Assembly: GCA_016297165.1 (NCBI GenBank)
Contig: JAEDHF010000073.1
Span: 1-9,518, forward strand
Origin: Oscillospiraceae bacterium
GTDB taxonomy: Bacteria; Bacillota; Clostridia; Oscillospirales; Ruminococcaceae
DNA length: 9,518 nt
Reading direction: 5' to 3'
The position numbers were made by a program, and so were the translations under genes. How positions within the stretch are numbered: position 1 is the first letter of the stretch; each line of letters starts with the position of its first letter. Positions 6,679-9,518 of the stretch are shown here, in pieces. A model generated the notes under the pieces. It ran no database searches. It saw only the letters and a program-made list of their open reading frames with translations, and was not told the DNA's origin.

Positions 6679-7698
6679 ATGATTAAAAAAAATGTAACCA
6701 TGAGCGATATTGCCAACGAGATAGGAGTAAGCACAGTAACTGTCTCAAAGGCTCTCGGCGATAAAGAAGGCGTTAGTGAAGATTTAAGGGAAAAGATTAA
6801 GCAGAAAGCAAACCAGATGGGCTATCGTTTCAGCAGCTCCTCACGTTCTGTCAAGGACAACCTTACTTATAGTATCAGCGTAGTTGTAGCAAAGCATTTC
6901 ATAAATGACGCCAGCGCATTCTATTGGGTAGTTTATCGCTATATCGTCGAGCTTTTGCAGAAGCAAAGCTATTACGGAATTTTAGAGGTAGTTTCTGACA
7001 GCGATGAGCAGCTTTGCGAAATGCCGAATTCAATTACAGATAAAAAAACCGATGGCGTTATCGTACTGGGTCAGTTCAATCAGAATTATGTAAATACTCT
7101 GCTTTCCGCCAATATTCCTACTGTATTTCTCGATTTCTACAGTGGTAAAAATGATATTGAAGCTGTACTCGCCGACAATTTCTTCGGAGCCTATACAATA
7201 ACGAATTATCTTATAAACAACGGCCACAGGAAAATCGGCTTTATCGGCTCAATAAATGCAACCTCAAGCATTCAGGACAGATACCTCGGCTACTATAAGT
7301 CACACATAGAAAACCGGATAAGAATAAATCCATCCTGGGTCATCGATGACAGAAATGACGACGGCTTGGCTTTTCAGGAATTCAATCTTCCAAAGGAGCT
7401 GCCTACTGCCTTTATGTGTAACTGCGACGAGGCGGCATACATTCTTATAAATCAGCTTAAAGCTATGGGCTACAGAGTTCCCGAGGATATTTCGGTAGTC
7501 GGCTACGATAACCATATTTATTCTACTATTTCAAATCCGAGAATAACCACCATTGATGTTAACAGCTACCGTATGTCACAGGAAACTGTTGAAATCATAA
7601 TAAAGAAAATCCGTGACAGCAATTATAAATGCGGAAGAGTGCTTGTTACAGGAAAGCTTATCGAAAGGGACAGTGTAAAAAGATACAATGGAGCTTAA
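6679..7698 (+). CDS. Second LacI-family transcriptional regulator, 339 aa
   Basis: The helix-turn-helix spans residues 6-50 (VTMSDIANEIGVSTVTVSKA starts it), followed by a sugar-binding-protein-like sensor domain with DNFFGAYTITNYLI (near 170-185), a GHRKIGFIGS strand and the closing block ISVVGYDNHIYSTISNPRITT. The hinge departs from the family: where most members have PNxxARxL after the GY, this one has FSSSSRSV (51-58), so the proline and asparagine are missing and the lever leucine is valine (V58). That could alter operator preference. The start has AAAGGA 9 nt upstream. The gene runs divergently from the glycosidase operon and overlaps the following tatD-type gene by 11 nt. Its target is unknown: it could control its own operon, the divergent sugar operon across the shared 295-bp region, or both. 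Confidence 0.92.
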   Translation: MIKKNVTMSDIANEIGVSTVTVSKALGDKEGVSEDLREKIKQKANQMGYRFSSSSRSVKDNLTYSISVVVAKHFINDASAFYWVVYRYIVELLQKQSYYGILEVVSDSDEQLCEMPNSITDKKTDGVIVLGQFNQNYVNTLLSANIPTVFLDFYSGKNDIEAVLADNFFGAYTITNYLINNGHRKIGFIGSINATSSIQDRYLGYYKSHIENRIRINPSWVIDDRNDDGLAFQEFNLPKELPTAFMCNCDEAAYILINQLKAMGYRVPEDISVVGYDNHIYSTISNPRITTIDVNSYRMSQETVEIIIKKIRDSNYKCGRVLVTGKLIERDSVKRYNGA

Positions 7699-8461
7699 GG
7701 TTATAGATACCCATTCCCATTATGATGATGAGGCATTCGACGAGGACAGGGACGAGCTTTTAAAAAAAATGCTCCGGGAATCTGTCGATAAAATTATCAC
7801 AATAGGCTGTACAATGGAACGAAGCCGTATGGCGCTTGAATTAGCTGAAAAATATGAGAATATCTATTGTGCAGTAGGAATCCACCCCGAGGACTGCTAT
7901 GAGTTGCAGGCAGACTACCTTGAGGAGCTGAGAAAAATGGCTCAGTCAAGCAAAAAGGTAGTGGCAATCGGCGAAATCGGACTGGACTATCATAGCGAGG
8001 GCTATAAAAAAGAAAAGCAAATTGAAGTTTTTAAGGAACAGCTTATCCTCGCGAAGGAGCTTTCTCTTCCTGTAGTAATCCATTCAAGAGAAGCTACTCT
8101 CGACACAATGGAGATACTGAGAGAATTCAAGCCTGAAGGTGTTATGCATTGTTTTTCAGGCAGTGCCGAAATCGCAAGAGAAATAATCGACCTTGGAATG
8201 ATGATAAGCTTTACGGGAGTAATAACCTTTAAAAATGCAAAAAAGGCTGTTGAATCCTGTTCGGCTATTCCTCTTGATAGAATAATGCTGGAAACCGACT
8301 GTCCTTATATGGCACCGGTTCCCTACCGAGGAAAACGAAATATCAGCAGCTATGTCTATAATATTGCTGAAAAAATTGCTGAAATAAAGGGAATTACGGT
8401 AAAAGAAGCAATCGAAACCTGTAACGAAAACGCAGTACGCTTTTTCGGACTGAATAAATAA
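7688..8461 (+). CDS. TatD-family metal-dependent hydrolase (DNase type), 257 aa
   Basis: TIM-barrel amidohydrolase-superfamily enzyme with the full TatD metal set: H9 and H11 (DTHSHYD), E96 (GEIGLDYH), H132 (VIHSRE), H154 (MHCFSG) and D204 (LETDCP). GIHPE (64-68) and PYRGKRN (212-218) are further family marks. Length is normal for the family (about 255-265). Characterised members are Mg-dependent 3'-5' exonucleases acting on DNA or RNA, and some remove D-amino acids from tRNA, so the substrate here is not fixed by sequence. It should be cytoplasmic. The start is fixed by the need for the DTHSHYD strand, yet no good ribosome binding site precedes it (the nearest AAAGGGA is 17 nt away). Translation therefore probably depends on coupling to the overlapping regulator gene. 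Its stop shares one base with the next possible ATG. Confidence 0.94.
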   Translation: MELKVIDTHSHYDDEAFDEDRDELLKKMLRESVDKIITIGCTMERSRMALELAEKYENIYCAVGIHPEDCYELQADYLEELRKMAQSSKKVVAIGEIGLDYHSEGYKKEKQIEVFKEQLILAKELSLPVVIHSREATLDTMEILREFKPEGVMHCFSGSAEIAREIIDLGMMISFTGVITFKNAKKAVESCSAIPLDRIMLETDCPYMAPVPYRGKRNISSYVYNIAEKIAEIKGITVKEAIETCNENAVRFFGLNK

Positions 8462-8478
8462 TGACGGAAGGACAAATT

Positions 8479-9399
8479 ATGGAAACTGACGGGCGAAAAC
8501 AAAAAAATAAGGTAGCGGAAATACTCCTCTACCCTCTTGTATTATTGAATAAGGGGCTTAACGCTCTGCTGAAAAAAGCTATCGGCGAGGGCTACGGCGA
8601 AAAGGTTACCGAGGACGATATACTGTCCCTTGTTGACGCAGGAAACGAAAGCGGAACTATCGAGGACACCTCGGTAGAAATGATAAACAACGTGTTCGAC
8701 TATAACGATCTCTGCGTTTATGATGTAATGACCCATAGGGTTAATATCACAGCGATAGATATCAACTCCTCTCTTGATGATATTATCTATTTAGCGCTTG
8801 AAAAGGGCTTTTCGAGACTTCCCGTGTATGATGGATCGGTAGATAAAATTGTAGGCGCAATTATCGTTAAGGATTTACTCTGTCTTATCGGAGACGATAA
8901 TCTCGATGATTTCGACTTAAAAAAATTTATTCGTGAGCTTATTTTTATTCCCGAAACCTGTACCTGCAGCAACGCCTTCAAGTTTATGACGACTGCAAAG
9001 ACAGGCATGGCGGTAGTTATCGACGAATACGGCGGTACCGCCGGGATCGTAACCCTCGAGGATATTATCGAGCCAGTTATGGGCAACATACAGGACGAAT
9101 ACGACTCGGAAAGTGCACTTATTAAGAAAATAGGCGACGAAAAATATGAAATAAACGGCGAAGCTGACCCAGAAGAGGTTCTTGAACTTTTCGGCTATTC
9201 CCTCCCGGAGGATCACGAATATGATACAATCTCAGGCTTCGTAATCGATATCCTCGGTTATCTTCCCGAAAACTACGTAAATCCGCCCCACGGCGATTAT
9301 AAGGATATAAGATTCATTGTTCTTGAGGTCTGCGACAAATGTATTGAAAAGCTAATCGCTGTGAGAAATACTGAAACTGACAGAAAAGGAAATATATGA
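8479..9399 (+). CDS. CorC/HlyC-type CBS-pair protein without DUF21 membrane domain, 306 aa
   Basis: Soluble part of the CNNM/CorC magnesium-transport-related family. In the 306-residue numbering: a short hydrophobic-amphipathic N-terminal stretch (about 12-35), a linker ending in NNVFDYNDLCVYDVMTHR, CBS 1 (about 82-139), CBS 2 (about 146-202) with the hallmark DEYGGTAGIVTLEDIIE, and a C-terminal CorC_HlyC domain (about 219-297). CBS pairs bind adenine nucleotides, and CNNM/CorC proteins act in Mg or cobalt homeostasis. Most Firmicutes relatives are 420-450 residues with a DUF21 membrane domain in front; here that domain is absent, as in E. coli CorC (about 292). ATG 8479 is preferred because GAAGGA lies 6 nt upstream, whereas ATG 8461, six codons earlier, has no such site, though it overlaps the TatD stop (TAATG). 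The stop overlaps the next start as ATGA. The ion and partner are unknown. Confidence 0.86.
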   Translation: METDGRKQKNKVAEILLYPLVLLNKGLNALLKKAIGEGYGEKVTEDDILSLVDAGNESGTIEDTSVEMINNVFDYNDLCVYDVMTHRVNITAIDINSSLDDIIYLALEKGFSRLPVYDGSVDKIVGAIIVKDLLCLIGDDNLDDFDLKKFIRELIFIPETCTCSNAFKFMTTAKTGMAVVIDEYGGTAGIVTLEDIIEPVMGNIQDEYDSESALIKKIGDEKYEINGEADPEEVLELFGYSLPEDHEYDTISGFVIDILGYLPENYVNPPHGDYKDIRFIVLEVCDKCIEKLIAVRNTETDRKGNI

Positions 9400-9518
9400 A
9401 AATAATTGCATCAACACCCAAAAAAGACGGCTTTTATATGCCTGCGGAATTCTCACCCCATTACGGCTGTATTCTTATATTCCCTGAGCGCTCCGATTCA
9501 TGGCAATACGGTGCTTAT
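9396..9518 (+). CDS. aguA: Agmatine deiminase, N-terminal part (3' end outside window)
   Basis: Only the first 41 codons are in the window. STPKKDGFYMPAEFSPHYG (6-24) followed by IFPERSDSWQ (28-37) matches the very conserved N-terminus of agmatine deiminase (usually S/TPxxDGFxMPxEFxPHxG...xWPERxDNW). The full enzyme, about 360-370 residues, hydrolyses agmatine to N-carbamoylputrescine and ammonia in the arginine-decarboxylase route to putrescine and acts in the cytoplasm. The usual WPER is FPER here, a minor change. The catalytic residues lie beyond the window and cannot be checked. AAAAGGA (9384-9390) lies 5 nt before the ATG, which overlaps the preceding stop as ATGA. An N-carbamoylputrescine amidase gene would be expected just downstream. 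Confidence 0.85.
   Translation, partial: MKIIASTPKKDGFYMPAEFSPHYGCILIFPERSDSWQYGAY

Noticed and set aside
7688..8461. TatD as part of twin-arginine protein export
   Set aside because: The name is historical. The metal-binding residues point to a nuclease-type hydrolase, and no tatA, tatB or tatC gene is present.
8461..8478. ATG at 8461 as start of the CorC-like gene
   Set aside because: It has no ribosome binding site of its own, and the GAAGGA just after it is correctly spaced for ATG 8479. It is not excluded, because TAATG coupling to the TatD stop is possible.
8787..9216. Minus-strand frames of about 100 codons under the CorC-like gene
   Set aside because: They are antisense shadows of a gene with clear CBS motifs, with no ribosome binding sites or recognised domains.

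Overview
The window looks like the chromosome of a low-GC, probably spore-forming Clostridia member, most likely a gut or rumen Ruminococcus-type (Oscillospiraceae) bacterium. The reasons are AT-rich intergenic DNA, AGGAG-type ribosome binding sites, a YlbJ-type sporulation membrane protein, a small cysteine-rich protein of a kind I associate with this group, and a LacI-controlled GH2 glycosidase. The taxon is an inference, because no rRNA or marker gene is present. I see no transposase, integrase, tRNA, rRNA or CRISPR array.

Layout. (a) Positions 3-1319, plus strand: a YlbJ-like membrane protein cut at its 5' end by the window edge, then a 70-residue five-cysteine protein with its own extended -10 promoter. 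(b) Positions 1328-1409: two tandem, bidirectional hairpin terminators between converging genes. (c) Positions 1416-6383, minus strand: a tight three-gene operon in transcription order lacI-type repressor, YpsA-like SLOG protein, 1129-residue GH2 beta-galactosidase-type enzyme. The spacings are 17 nt and then an 8-nt overlap. (d) Positions 6384-6678: a 295-bp AT-rich divergent control region. It holds a well-formed promoter for the minus operon with a LacI-type operator lying over its -35 and spacer, plus other repeats. (e) Positions 6679-9518, plus strand: a second LacI-family regulator, a TatD-family metal-dependent hydrolase, a short CorC/HlyC-type CBS protein without a membrane domain, and the first 41 codons of agmatine deiminase. 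These four genes overlap each other (11 nt, 1 nt, 4 nt), so they are probably co-transcribed and translationally coupled.

How the genes may work together. The minus operon looks like a self-regulated galactoside-utilisation unit: the repressor probably binds over its own promoter and thereby controls the SLOG protein and the enzyme. The enzyme has no signal peptide, and no transporter is present here, so its substrate would be imported by a system encoded elsewhere. The plus operon joins a sugar-type regulator to housekeeping or polyamine genes, and its logic is unclear.

I do not see a clearly new multi-gene system. The most unusual points are the SLOG gene translationally coupled to a glycosidase, the LacI/TatD/CorC/AguA operon, and the repeat-rich divergent control region.
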